Below, in pieces: positions 45,476 to 55,455 of a stretch of 64,000 nucleotides of DNA (the stretch's first letter is position 1; every line of letters begins with the position of its first letter). Position numbers and translations under genes: made by a program. The stretch comes from Pyronema omphalodes. Its lineage: Eukaryota > Ascomycota > Pezizomycetes > Pezizales > Pyronemataceae. The notes under the pieces were generated by a model, which made no database searches, was not told the origin of the DNA, and saw nothing but the letters and a program-made list of their open reading frames with translations. The stretch covers positions 434,001-498,000 of the forward strand of contig JAJJXM010000020.1 in assembly GCA_024516155.1 (NCBI GenBank), in the 5' to 3' direction.

Positions 45476-46282
45476 AAGCAAGCAGGCAGGGCGGGTAGCA
45501 AGTCAAGTCAAGTGGGTTTCTATGTAGGTAGCAAGCAAACCAGGCCAGCAGAGCAACCAACTGCGAAACGATCCGCATCTTGAAACCTCTCTCGCTCGTC
45601 TCTTGTTTTTTTTTTCCCTTCACTTTGACTTACACAACTGAGTGAACAAACATCGCTTTTTCTTCTCCTTCTCCTTCTCCTTCCTCCGATCATATACTTA
45701 CACTCCCCGAGTCGAATTATACTGGCCCCACAATACCATCCCATACCATTCCACTGCTGTCGCCACTCACACGATCACACACCTTCCTTCGCCCCCATCC
45801 CAAAAAGTCACCAGAGGGTCCGTGCGACTTATCGATAAGCAGCAACAAACAGCATCATTATCATCATCCCTTAGTCTGGCGGACGTTCTTGGTCGTCGTT
45901 GGACCCTGAGGACCAGGGAGATGAACGGAATCTCTAGTGTCGAAGTTGGGAACCTAAAGCATCTTTCACATTATGGTCCATCGGGAAGCAAAGGTAGTTC
46001 GCAGTCTTCTTTGTACAGTCGATATGACCTACTTTTACACGGACCCGTCGCAGTGTAACGAGTTGAGGAGCTGCGCCCGGTGTGCAGCTTGATTGCCTAT
46101 ATGTTAGCGAAAACAACTACTACAACTACCTCATCCTTCTATCTCTCTGTGTTACCGTCACCATTGTCAAGCGCCTGCCTAGTTACCTTTCCTTAACTCT
46201 AGTTCAACCTTTTGTCGTCGCTTCTTGATCTCAACTCCACTTGACATTACAGCTATTACGCCAAACCCAGCTAACCATCGCA

Positions 46283-49200
46283 ATGTCAGATTCATCTACT
46301 CCCTCTTCGCACTCGACTCCGCGAACAACCAACACATCCACCGAGCGCCCAGCGCGAGAACGCCCTCGAAAAGGTTCCATAACCCTCGACACAGCATTGA
46401 AGCCAGCTCCGGGAAAACCCACGACATCTACACCCCACGTTGCCGAGACACAAGCTACCCACACCATATCCCGTCGTCCCTCATGGCTTGCCAGCTTCTC
46501 ACAAAAGTTCTCCTCTTCCGGTAGCGAGGTTGCTACAACAGCTCCAGCTACGGCGACTCCAACTTCCGCAGATTCAGCACCGACAGCTTCGCAATCCCAA
46601 GCGCAAACTTCCCAAGCTTCCCAACCTTCGCAATCTCAAGCAGCTCAAGCTCCAGCTTCAAATGCTCCGCAGAAACCTACTGCAACTACTTCCATTGCGT
46701 CGGCTGGGTTCTTGATGAATACTCTTAGAAGGCTGTCAAGCTCTGGTGCTACGGCAAGGGAAGCGTTCTCTCGAAAGTCGTCACAGCAACCACAGCCGCA
46801 GTGCGAAAGGGTTATTCTAAATAAGGATTCGAGGAGGGATAGGAGTGGTATACCTGAGCTAGATGGGAATAGGTTAAGGAAGGTTAGCTTCTGTGTAGAT
46901 GTTGAGGTAGCGCCGTGTCATGAGGATGTACAGGAGAGGAAGGAAGCAAGGAAACGTAGAAGAGAGGAGAGGGAAAAGATGAAGAGGTTAAAAGAGGATG
47001 GGACGCCGGAGACTGCGGGATCGGGGACGGAGACACCAGGAGGAGTTGCGAATACGGATGGTGCTGGGGCGGTGCAAGAGGGGGCGGAGAAAAAGGCGGA
47101 AGGAGAGAAGAAAAAGGAGGACGGAGAATCAGAAAAGAAGGAGGGAGCTGAGGATTCTCAAAATCGCCCAAAATCCTCTCCTGCACCATCCGCAGCAACC
47201 GACCCCACAGGATCGACAGCATCACCCGCCCCAACCAGCAGTACAACCTCCACCGATAAACCCAAACCCCGCAAGCGCATCCATCCAAAAGCTACTACTG
47301 ACCCTCTAAAAATTTATACCCAGTGTTGCCAACTGCGGGAAACCAGTATTGTTACCGTGATAAAAGATTCCCTCATCCAACAGCGGTTACCGGCCACTCT
47401 ACAAATTCTTGACCTCACCTCCTTGCGACTTCCCCTTCACGATCTCGTCACTCTTGCCGATTTCCTTGCCCTGGTGCCTATCCGAAAACTAGTTTTAGAA
47501 AATTGCGATATTGACGACCATGTCCTTCGCATGTTATTATCCGGCCTTGGCGCCGTGAAGAAAATCACACAAGAAGAACCAGAATTAGATCCGGATGATA
47601 CAGGCCCGAGAAAACAGAGAGGTGCTGTAGAGAGATTGAGTATAAAAGGGAATAAGAGGATTACAAAAGAGGGATGGAAAATGCTGAGTACATTTGTTCA
47701 TATGAACAGAAGTCTTAGGGCACTAGATTGCAGTGGTATATTAATGCCAAAGGGACTAAAGGCAGTGCCTAACACTCCGTTGACACCACATACTCCGATG
47801 ACTCCAACAACTCCAGCGAGTGTGGTGAGTGCAAAGAGTTTTGGAACTCCGATTACTCCACAGTCACCAGTGGTGAATAAAATCATAGATGATCCGGCTA
47901 CATTATTATCAAAAGCTTTATCTGATCGACTCTGTGGGCATGGTTTAGAGGAGTTGGTTTTGGCGGGTTGCGGCCTGGATACGCAACAGATTTCTACGAT
48001 ATTAGAGGGGGCGACGAAGGGAGGAACGAGAAGGTTGGGCTTGGGTTATAATCCGATTAATGACGACGGATTGGCGATTATTGGGGCCTGGCTTAAGACG
48101 GGGGCTTGCGAGGCATTGGATTTGACTGGGGTGGATGTTTCGGTATGTTAAAGAAGATATAAAGGGTGTCCTGATTTTGCCCTTATACCTGAGGGTTTGG
48201 AACTACCCGCAATGGGAATATCAGAAAGTTCCTCCAGGTTGGGAGTTGGGAGCTTAGAAATTCCAGGAACCATGAGGGTTCATAGGAATTTTAACATTGG
48301 GGAAATAACGAGCTAACAAAAGCTACAGGAACATATCAACATCCTCTCCTGCTGTCTCATCGAAACCTCACCCCTTGCCGCCTTATCCCTCTCCGGATGC
48401 TCCCTCACTCCTGCATCTCTCACTAGTCTCCTCCCCTCCCTCTCTACCCTCTCAAACCTCCGTCATCTCGACCTCTCTTCCAACCCTGCCCTCTTCTCCT
48501 CCACTCCCTCCGCTTTCCATGCCCTGCGTCAGAATCTCCCCGAACTGAAAATGCTCCGCAAATTAGACCTCAGCAAAACCGGCATGACCTCAGACCAAGC
48601 CATCGCCCTTTGCGAGTTATTACCACAGATTCCCCAGTTATCCTATTTCCGAATTACAGGAAACAATTTACTAAGCGAAGGAGACGGATCACAGAGTGTG
48701 GCAGAGACACGAGCAGAGGCAACTGCAGAGGAAGGAGCAGCACTATACACAGCATTGGTAGCGGCTGCAAAGGTGAGTAGAACTATTGTCAGGATTGATT
48801 TAGATGATCCACCGGAGGATTCAGCAGATGTTATTCACAGATTATCACGCAAACTTCTTGCCTACTGTCTACGCAACATGGAAGCAAATGCCAGCAACGA
48901 TGACTGGAGCTTAGACGGCGATGTTGTTGATTCGGTTAATAACCTGGCCACGGCGGTGGTAGAGAAGGCGGCAGGAAACAGAAAATCAGAGGAGATGGAG
49001 TCGTTACAAGAACTTACTGGTAGCACTGTCGTTGGAAACATTAAGAATGAATCCACGACTTCTGGCTCAACATTAAACGGGGCTTCTATCACACCTTCCA
49101 TCTCTCCGTCCTTAAGCCGTGACGACGACGACGACGAAGAAGAAGACGAAGAAGACGACCACGTCGTCGGAACCGGCGTTGTAAAAGCCCTCGGCGTCTG

Positions 49201-50296
49201 TCTCGGCAACTCCACCACAACCGGAAAAGAAGCCAACGAAATGAGCAAAGCACTCCTAACCCGAGCCCGGAACATCAAAGCCCGGATCCAACCAGCATTA
49301 GCAAGAGCCGCAGTCGGCGAAACAGAGGAAATGAAACATCGTCGTCTTTTGTTTCTTGATGATACTTTGTTTCGCGTTATTATGCGCTTTGAGGAGGAAT
49401 ATCCAAGCTGTAAACTCCCCGGGAAACCTATGGAAAATTCGGAAATGGTCCCGGAAATGCTTATTGTCGCGGAGGAACAGCGGCTTGCGGAATCTCAGGA
49501 ATTGGAATTTCTGCCTCGCGCGGGGGAATATCAAGAAACCCTCGACCCTCCTACCCCTCCTACCCCCCCGCACCCAGACCCCACAGAACATCAACAGGAT
49601 AGAAGGGACTCAACAGATAGCCAGCAACCGATAGAAGAAGAAACTGAGCAACCCCGTAGTATCAGCAGAGTAGGCTCAAGACGAAATAGCTCAACTGATC
49701 TGCATTCGAAATCTCTACAGGAAGAAGAAGGAAGAATGCATGTGCTAGGTACTAGGCTACTGGAGGCGAGTAGGAATGGAATGATAAGAAGAACTGAGTC
49801 GTTGGATGGTGAGGAGTTGAAGAGGAGGATTATTGAGGGTGAGATTAGTGCTCCTGGGGGGAAGGAGGATGGTGAGGGAATGGGAAAGGGGGAGGGGGGA
49901 AGAGGTGGGTTGGCGCCTGGGGAAATGCCGTTGGAGGGTGAGATTGGGATGGGTGTGGGTATGATGGTGAATGGGGTTGGGCGGCGCGAAGCAGAGCGGA
50001 ACGAAGTAGAGCGCAACAAAGTGGAGCGAAGCGACTTGGGGCAAAGCAACCTAGGGCAAGGCGAAGCGGAGCAAGGTGAAGCGGGGCAGAAAAAACCAAG
50101 CAACCCGCTCAACTTTCATCAGGAATCACAAAGCGGGAGACGTTCAGATGATATATCACCAGTATCTTCTGTAACGTTTCATACACCGCCTTCTTATCAA
50201 CCGTCGCCACCACCGAGACCTGGGAAATCGGCTTCGAGGAAATTTTCTTCGGGTGAGGGTGAGGGGGGTGGGGGGGGTTCGGTGGGTGATGAGTAG
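46283..50296 (+). CDS. Large LRR-containing fungal protein, Mhp1-like
   Basis: Two exons, 46283-48142 and 48329-50296, with a 186-nt intron (GTATGT...AGCTACAG); 1275 residues. The N-terminal 165 residues are Ser/Thr/Ala/Gln-rich. A conserved block follows (CERVILNKDSRRDRSGIPEL and GNRLRKVSFCVDVEVAP), then a charged linker. From about residue 330 to 800 leucine-rich repeats occur (LQILDLTSLRLPLHDL, IRKLVLENCDIDDHVLRMLL, LRHLDLSSNP, LRKLDLSKTGMTSDQAIAL), continuous across the splice. The last 450 residues are acidic, Ser/Pro-rich and disordered. The architecture resembles fungal proteins annotated as Mhp1 (microtubule-associated or cell-wall related); this link is from memory of family layout and is uncertain. 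A 15-nt periodic stretch at 49980-50095 encodes pentapeptides such as ERNEV, ERNKV and GQGEA and looks like an invaded pentanucleotide repeat. Confidence 0.78.
49980..50095 (+). repeat. Coding repeat: AAGCGGAGC-type pentanucleotides in 15-nt phase
   Basis: Within exon 2 of the Mhp1-like gene, bases read as variants of G(A/C)(A/G)(A/G)GC pentanucleotides. Three pentanucleotides make one 15-nt unit, giving five-residue repeats (ERNEV, ERNKV, ERSDL, GQSNL, GQGEA, EQGEA). The unit matches the GCAAA arrays in non-coding DNA of this window. Confidence 0.8.
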
Positions 50297-51004
50297 TTGA
50301 GTAGTTGAGTAGTTGAGTAGTTGAGTAGCGGATTAACTGATTAGCTGCTTGAACTTAATGGATTGATGATAATTTACGTCTTATGTTTTATGTCTTTTCC
50401 CTTTTTTTTTCTTTTTTCACCCTTTTTTTTTACAAAGCTGAATGCAATGCGTAACGTACTTTATTCTGTTTTAGTTTTACTTTTTACTTTTATCTTTTCG
50501 GAATTTATATTTAGCTTTAGGTTAGTTTTGTTTTTATCGTTTTATGGTTTGTTTTTATGGTTTATGGTTTATTGTTTTTTCGTGTGGATTTGGTTTTTGT
50601 GGTTATGTGGTTTTTTTGTGGATTTGATTTGATTGGGTGGATTTGATTTTGTGTTTGTCTGGGTTTTAGTAAGGAAAGTTATGGAGCGTGCATAGTGGTT
50701 TGGTAGTAAAGCAGTATAGTTTCATAGTAGTATAGGCAGTAGTTTAGTAGTTTCATAGGCAGTAGTTTCGCAGTCTGGTAGTATAGTTTCATAGGCAGTA
50801 GTTTCGTAGTCTAGTAGTATATTTTCATAGTTTCGTAGTCTGGTAGTCTAGTAGTATAGTATATTATCATAGCGTCATAGTTTCATAGTAGTATCATAGT
50901 ATCATAGCGTCATAGTAGTATCATAGTAGTATAGGAAATGGGAATGCCAATTATTGATAGTTTGACAGTTTTATTGACAGTTATTGACAGTTATTGATAG
51001 TTGT

Positions 51005-51300
51005 TGATAGTTAATTACGGGTTAATTACGGGTTTATTACGGGTTTATTACGGGTTTATTACGGGTTTATTACGGGTTTATTGACAGTTTGACAGTTTTA
51101 TTGACAGTTTGTTAAGGGTTGATTACGGGTTTATTACGGGTTTATTGCGGGTTTATTACGGGTTTATTGACAGTTTATTGATAGCTTTATTGATAGCTTT
51201 ATTGATAGCTTTATTGACAGTTTTATTGATAGTTTTATTGACAGTTTGTTACGGGTTTATTGACAGTTTTATTGACAGTTATTGATAGTTGTTGACAGTT
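51005..51300. repeat. Mixed 11-bp TTTATTACGGG and ATTGACAGTTTT repeats
   Basis: Two interleaved units: TTTATTACGGG (best preserved at 51040-51080 and 51130-51165) and TTTATTGA(C/T)AG(T/C). They grade into the homogeneous TTTGACAG array to the right, suggesting growth from one founder. Confidence 0.85.
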
Positions 51301-51305
51301 TTATT

Positions 51306-51512
51306 GACAGTTTGACAGTTTGACAGTTTGACAGTTTGACAGTTTGACAGTTTGACAGTTTGACAGTTTGACAGTTTGACAGTTTGACAGTTTGACAGTT
51401 TGACAGTTTGACAGTTTGACAGTTTGACAGTTTGACAGTTTGACAGTTTGACAGTTTGACAGTTTGACAGTTTGACAGTTTGACAGTTTGACAGTTTGAC
51501 AGTTTGACAGTT
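51306..51512. repeat. 8-bp TTTGACAG array
   Basis: About 25 perfect 8-bp copies with no visible substitutions over 200 bp. Such homogeneity implies recent expansion or ongoing slippage. Confidence 0.95.
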
Positions 51513-51621
51513 ATTGACGTTATTGACGTTATTGACAGTTTTATTGATAGTTTATCAAGGGTGCATCATGGGTTGCTGTACGAGTTATATTGTAATGAGT
51601 TTATTTCTTTTTTCTTTTCTG

Positions 51622-51797
51622 TGGGGATTGGGATTGGGATTGGGATTGGGATTGGGATTGGGATTGGGATTGGGATTGGGATTGGGATTGGGATTGGATT
51701 GGGATTGGGATTGGGATTGGGATTGGGATTGGGATTGGGGTTGGGATTGGGATTGGGATTGGGATTGGGATTGGGATTGGGATTGGGATTGGGATTG
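51622..51797. repeat. 6-bp GGGATT (TTGGGA) array
   Basis: About 29 hexamers with only two interruptions, one GGATTGGATT (about 51685) and one GGGGTT (about 51738). Same length and GGG spacing as the common TTAGGG telomere repeat but a different sequence. Quadruplex-prone. Confidence 0.95.
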
Positions 51798-51856
51798 GAA
51801 ATGATAGTGGTTGATAGTGGTTGATAGTGGTTGATAGTGGTTGATAGTGGTTGATA
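51798..51856. repeat. 10-bp TGATAGTGGT array
   Basis: About five copies of TGATAGTGGT directly abut the GGGATT array. Confidence 0.9.
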
Positions 51857-51895
51857 CCACTTATGGTAAACTGGTAGTAGTTCAGAACCACCTCC

Positions 51896-51997
51896 CCCCA
51901 TGGTACAGTTCTCATATTCCAACAGTCCATCATACTGTAGTCCGTTTTTTACCGTCATTTTGAACCGGTTTGCACTGTGCAGTGTGCACGACCGGGA
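51896..51997 (+). mobile_element. Solo right end of a hAT-like element
   Basis: Contains the block GTACAGTTCTCATATTCC (51903 on), then GTCCGTTTT, CGTCATTTT, a GAACCGGTTTG motif and CGACCGGGAG. It matches in order the right end of the element at 53105-53195, including a 26-base exact block. The rest of this copy is missing. Confidence 0.65.
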
Positions 51998-52423
51998 GAG
52001 GTAGATACCATACCATACTCTAGATTCTTTTAATCCCGTGAATGATGTGTTTTATTATGAATGGATGAACAGATGGAATGTCAATCTGAATATCTAGATA
52101 TCTGAATAAATATCTATAGAATAACCAGAAAAAGAGGAAATAAATAAATAAACAAATAGAGAAAACAATTCATCTACTACAACTGGTATCGATATCAATA
52201 TTCCCTGCCCCATTATATTATCTGTAAACATATATATACAGACAGGGTTCCATATCGATCAGGGTTCTGGTATAAATATGTTAAATATGTTAAATATCTT
52301 GAAGAGATCATGAAATTGTTTGTAAATTGTAATGCAGAGTATGTATAATATATATACTAAAGCTTAAGGATTCCTTATTACTGTAAAGATGAGCATGCTG
52401 CGCATGTCATATGGTACTTATAT

Positions 52424-53195
52424 CAGACCTCCCAACCGTATAGCCAGTTTACCGGGTAAAATCGTAAACCAGGTAAACTGAACTGACAATTCACAGTTAG
52501 TTGGTGCAGTTTTGGTGTCCCGGATAGACAGTTGGTTCAGTTTTGAGGGGTCCATAGAACCAGGTAACTGCAGTGCACTGATTAAACGGACTCGATAAAT
52601 ACAAACCAGTTTAACCGCATCGGGAACCAGTGCATGCAGGAATAAATAATGTATTCAACCTCGTTTGAACCCACCGGTAGCCGAGCCTGCCAGTATCTCA
52701 ACCCTCCTCATTTCACCAGCTTCTGGTAACTAGATTTCCTAGCCTTGACAAAATGGCGGTGGACATTCTCTCAGTTCTCGCGATGACTGCCGCGTCTGGG
52801 CTGCTGTTTTCCAAATGCAAGCGGATCATTATATCGGACCGCCATTCAATGCAGGCAGATACTCTGGAGGCCATTGAGGGCTCAAGAGCTTCCATCGTAG
52901 GCGTTAGTTATGATTTCTGGGGACCAAATTGATGTAGAATTTTGTTTTATATGTACTGAATAAAATTTTTGTCCCTTCATAAACCAGTTCTCCTGGACAA
53001 ACCAGTTTTCGCAGTTTTAAACAGTTCACCTGGTTTGCCAAGCCTTGCATTCAGTTAACTGGTTTTCGCAGTTTAACCAGTTTATATTACTGACAGTAAA
53101 CTGAACTGGGTGGCCGTACAGTTCTCATATTCCAACAGTCCGTACAGTCCGTTTTGGTCGTCATTTTAAACTGGTTTGTACGACTGGGAGGTCTG
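52424..53195 (+). mobile_element. Decayed hAT-family DNA transposon, about 770 bp
   Basis: The left end CAGACCTCCCAACCGT and the right end (reverse complement CAGACCTCCCAGTCGT) form inverted termini, both followed by a CCAGTTTA motif. Repeated AACCAGTTT/CAGTTTAAC motifs crowd both subterminal regions, as in many fungal hAT elements. Inside lies the remnant of a hAT transposase C-terminus. No matching 8-bp target duplication was found, so the ends may have eroded. Confidence 0.7.
52695..52932 (+). pseudogene. hAT transposase C-terminal (dimerisation) remnant
   Basis: The plus frame reads RFPSLDKMAVDILSV, then LAMTAASGLLFSKCKRIIIS, DRHSMQADTLEAIEGSRASI and stops at 52930-52932. This follows the conserved hAT dimerisation pattern: aromatic-Pro-x-Leu, Met-Ala-x-Asp-Ile-Leu, Ala-Met-Ser-Ala, Phe-Ser, Ser-Asp-Arg-Arg and a closing Glu-Ala. 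Several conserved positions are altered. The frame has an upstream stop, and no catalytic part is present. Confidence 0.7.
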
Positions 53196-54000
53196 GCTGT
53201 GACGAGATGTGACGAAATAAATACAGTAGATAGATATATAAGTATAACACAGGCTTTATAGTTCAGTGAAATTTGCATGTCGGAATTTTGGACCATCATG
53301 GATGATGGCAGCGGCCGGCTATCGATATTATAGAATAAGTATCAGAAGATACAGGCTACAGAGGAAAAAGGGGATATTATCTCTTCATGATTTTTTGCGT
53401 CTGGAATCCTGAATCCTGGGAAACTGATGTAACAGCTCAGCTCCCAGACTTTGAATTTTGTATTCCAGGAATGAATAATAAATTAAACTCTCTGCTTTGG
53501 TGACTGAATTACGGCTATATGTCTTGGCTAACGCTCAGCGTCGGCAATAACTCTTATCCCCCTGAGAACCTTAGTTGCATATATAAGCATCCACTCGATC
53601 CTGCGTTTCCTGGACCTTGAATACTTCCCCCAACATATATCGTAGATAGTTTATGTGAGAAAGAACAGGGAGAGACAGAGGGTTCAGTTGTAGATGATGA
53701 TGACAATGCGGAGAGAGGGAGCATTATATATAGTAGAAAAGTCGGTTGGTCTCATCCTCCTTACCACATCCCGGCTGGTGTCCCACTTTGTTCCCCTCGA
53801 GGTTCGTCTTGATCAAACTCAAGGACCTTGTTCCGACAAGCTAGATTGCCTCTTCTCAGCAATCTTCCAACAGTTTACTTACAAAATTCTAACTCCTCGA
53901 GTGTATTCTTCGAAGTGTCTGGAAATATACAGTAAATAACAACTATCTCAACCGTGATCTAAACACAATACTAAAGATAATACCTCCATCAGATGATATC

Positions 54001-54057
54001 TCAGGCAGACACTCTGGAGGCCATAAAAAGGCTCAATAGCTTTAATTCCAGGCGTCT
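54001..54057 (+). mobile_element. Second hAT transposase fragment
   Basis: 57 bases, with CAGGCAGACACTCTGGAGGCCAT as core, match 52853-52907 at most positions. They encode the same QADTLEAI piece of the hAT dimerisation region, followed by a frame-breaking AAAAAG. The flanks are unrelated, so it is an isolated relic. Confidence 0.65.
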
Positions 54058-54641
54058 GCTGTCATCAATTTATTGGATATTGGAATTAGCCGCTGGGATT
54101 CGGATACTAACTTCTCGTTAGCCATATTGTGGATTTTAATTTTTCTGGTGTTGGTAAAACTAATAATGCAATCTGCGATAATGTCTTCCTCTGTGGCTCT
54201 GTATGTTATGTGGTTGAAGTTTCGTCCAAGACAGTTGACGTATTGGGGGTTGTTCTGTTGTTCTCTCACCTGTACCTTGTAACCTGGATGCATCTACTTT
54301 TTGATTCTCGAAATATGTTTCTTAAAATCATCACTAAAAGAAGTTTGGTTATATCAGTCACTGCACAGAAATTCCCGTCAGCTTTTAAACATATAGAATG
54401 CGCGAGAGCAGCACAAAAGGCGTTGAAAAATTGTAATAAACACAATGAGTGATTGGCGATGACTCGCCAAGCCCGCGTAAAATTTCCGCCTCCACACGTA
54501 ACTCCGTCCATTGCCGCACTTTAGGCCGTACCCTTATCAGTAAGCACCCGCGCAAAAAAGCCACTAAGTACCGACGAAAGTTAGCAACGTCAACGAGCGC
54601 ATCCGCCGACAACCACAGCTCTATCCAACACAACCTCAAAA

Positions 54642-55455
54642 ATGGCTGCCGTTTTCAAAGCCCTGAACGCGAAGATCCGTAGCAATAAGTACACGGATTA
54701 CGTTTGCTCAACCCGTAGGTGTTTCTGAGCTCCAAGGCGACTCACCGCAATTGGAGGAATCTGGAGGAGGTCTTGAAGATTTGAAGGGCATCAACTAACT
54801 CAAAACCAGACTTCTGGGGGCCCGTCTCTAACTTTGGAATTCCCGTCGCCGCTGTCTTGGATATCTCCCGCAAGGAACCCGATGTGTACGCCTCTCATCC
54901 ATCCCCGCGTTTCCCCGCCCTCACAGTTCACAATCAGCTAGAAAACAGTAGCTAACAACCAGATAGTATCTCTGGCAAGATGACCGCCGCGCTCGTCGTG
55001 TACTCCGCAGTTTTCATGCGCTACTCTCTCGCCGTCACTCCCGCCAACTACCTCTTGTTCGGATGCCACTTCGTCAACGAGTGTGCCCAACTTGCACAGG
55101 GCTACAGATACATCCAGTACTGGCAGTATGTCATCCCAATCTTTGTTTTACCAATCACCACGACGCGACACGTTGGCGAAACCCCCAGCGCTCCTGGAAC
55201 GTGCTACAGCACCGGAGTTTGACGGAGTAGATATATCCGTGAGCACGTGCCAGGGCTGCAGCGGAGTTGCGCGACCGTGTGGGGTAGCGCTTAATTCCCA
55301 TCTCGTCGTGTATTCACGTCTTATTACTCATCCGCGCTATTTCTATTCTTCATTGCATATTGAACTAAGCTAATAATGTTTACAGCAACGGAGGACGTGA
55401 GGCAAAGTTGGCCGCGCAGGGTCTCGACGCAGGTGTTGAGGCTGCAAAGCAGTAG
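54642..55455 (+). CDS. MPC1: Mitochondrial pyruvate carrier subunit 1
   Basis: Four small exons: 54642-54714, 54810-54885, 54967-55125 and 55386-55455; 125 residues. The protein reads MAAVFKALNAKIRSNKYTDY, STHFWGPVSNFGIPVAAVLD, ISGKMTAALVVYSAVFMRYS and LAVTPANYLLFGCHFVNECA, then a short tail starting NGGREAKLAAQ. FWGPVSNFGIP and the two or three hydrophobic segments are the MPC1 hallmark. With MPC2 or MPC3 it forms the inner-membrane complex that imports pyruvate. All three introns obey GT-AG, and the frame is kept by phases 1, 2 and 2. The last intron (260 nt) is longer than the coding part after it. Upstream lies a conserved leader ending TCAAAAATGG. Confidence 0.97.

Larger units (their letters stand above)
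38933..46282. other. 7.3-kb gene desert with many unrelated minisatellites; right end is the Mhp1-like leader
   Basis: No gene is supported. Left to right: carrier 3' flank, GC-rich patch (39300-39660), G-runs (39678-39696, 39796-39809), TACTCTTCA repeats (40407-40456), GACTCGG and CTACTGG repeats (41012-41108), CAACCAG/CAACAAC repeats (42358-42420) and TCTTTGTAT repeats (42568-42600). These are followed by AGGTGAC and GAGACCTT repeats (42640-42765), GGTAACGGTAAT repeats (42955-43035), GATGCCTA repeats (43580-43630) and the GGGGATT array (43922-44166). From about 45,600 the sequence is CT-rich and probably transcribed as a long leader. Confidence 0.75.
50297..54641. other. 4.3-kb gene-poor region: minisatellites and decayed hAT transposon pieces
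   Basis: From left: GTTGAGTA repeats right after the stop codon (50293-50326), T-rich 3' flank, TAGTAGTATAGTTTCA repeats (50695-50935), TTTATTACGGG and ATTGACAG repeats (50955-51300), the TTTGACAG array, the GGGATT array and a 10-bp TGATAGTGGT array. These are followed by hAT fossils (51896-53195 and 54001-54057) and the promoter of MPC1. Open frames at 54042-54511 have no domains. Confidence 0.75.

Noticed and set aside
51504..51958. Open frames of 90-130 codons ([18 protein letters not shown])
   Set aside because: Translation of the GGGATT array in all frames.
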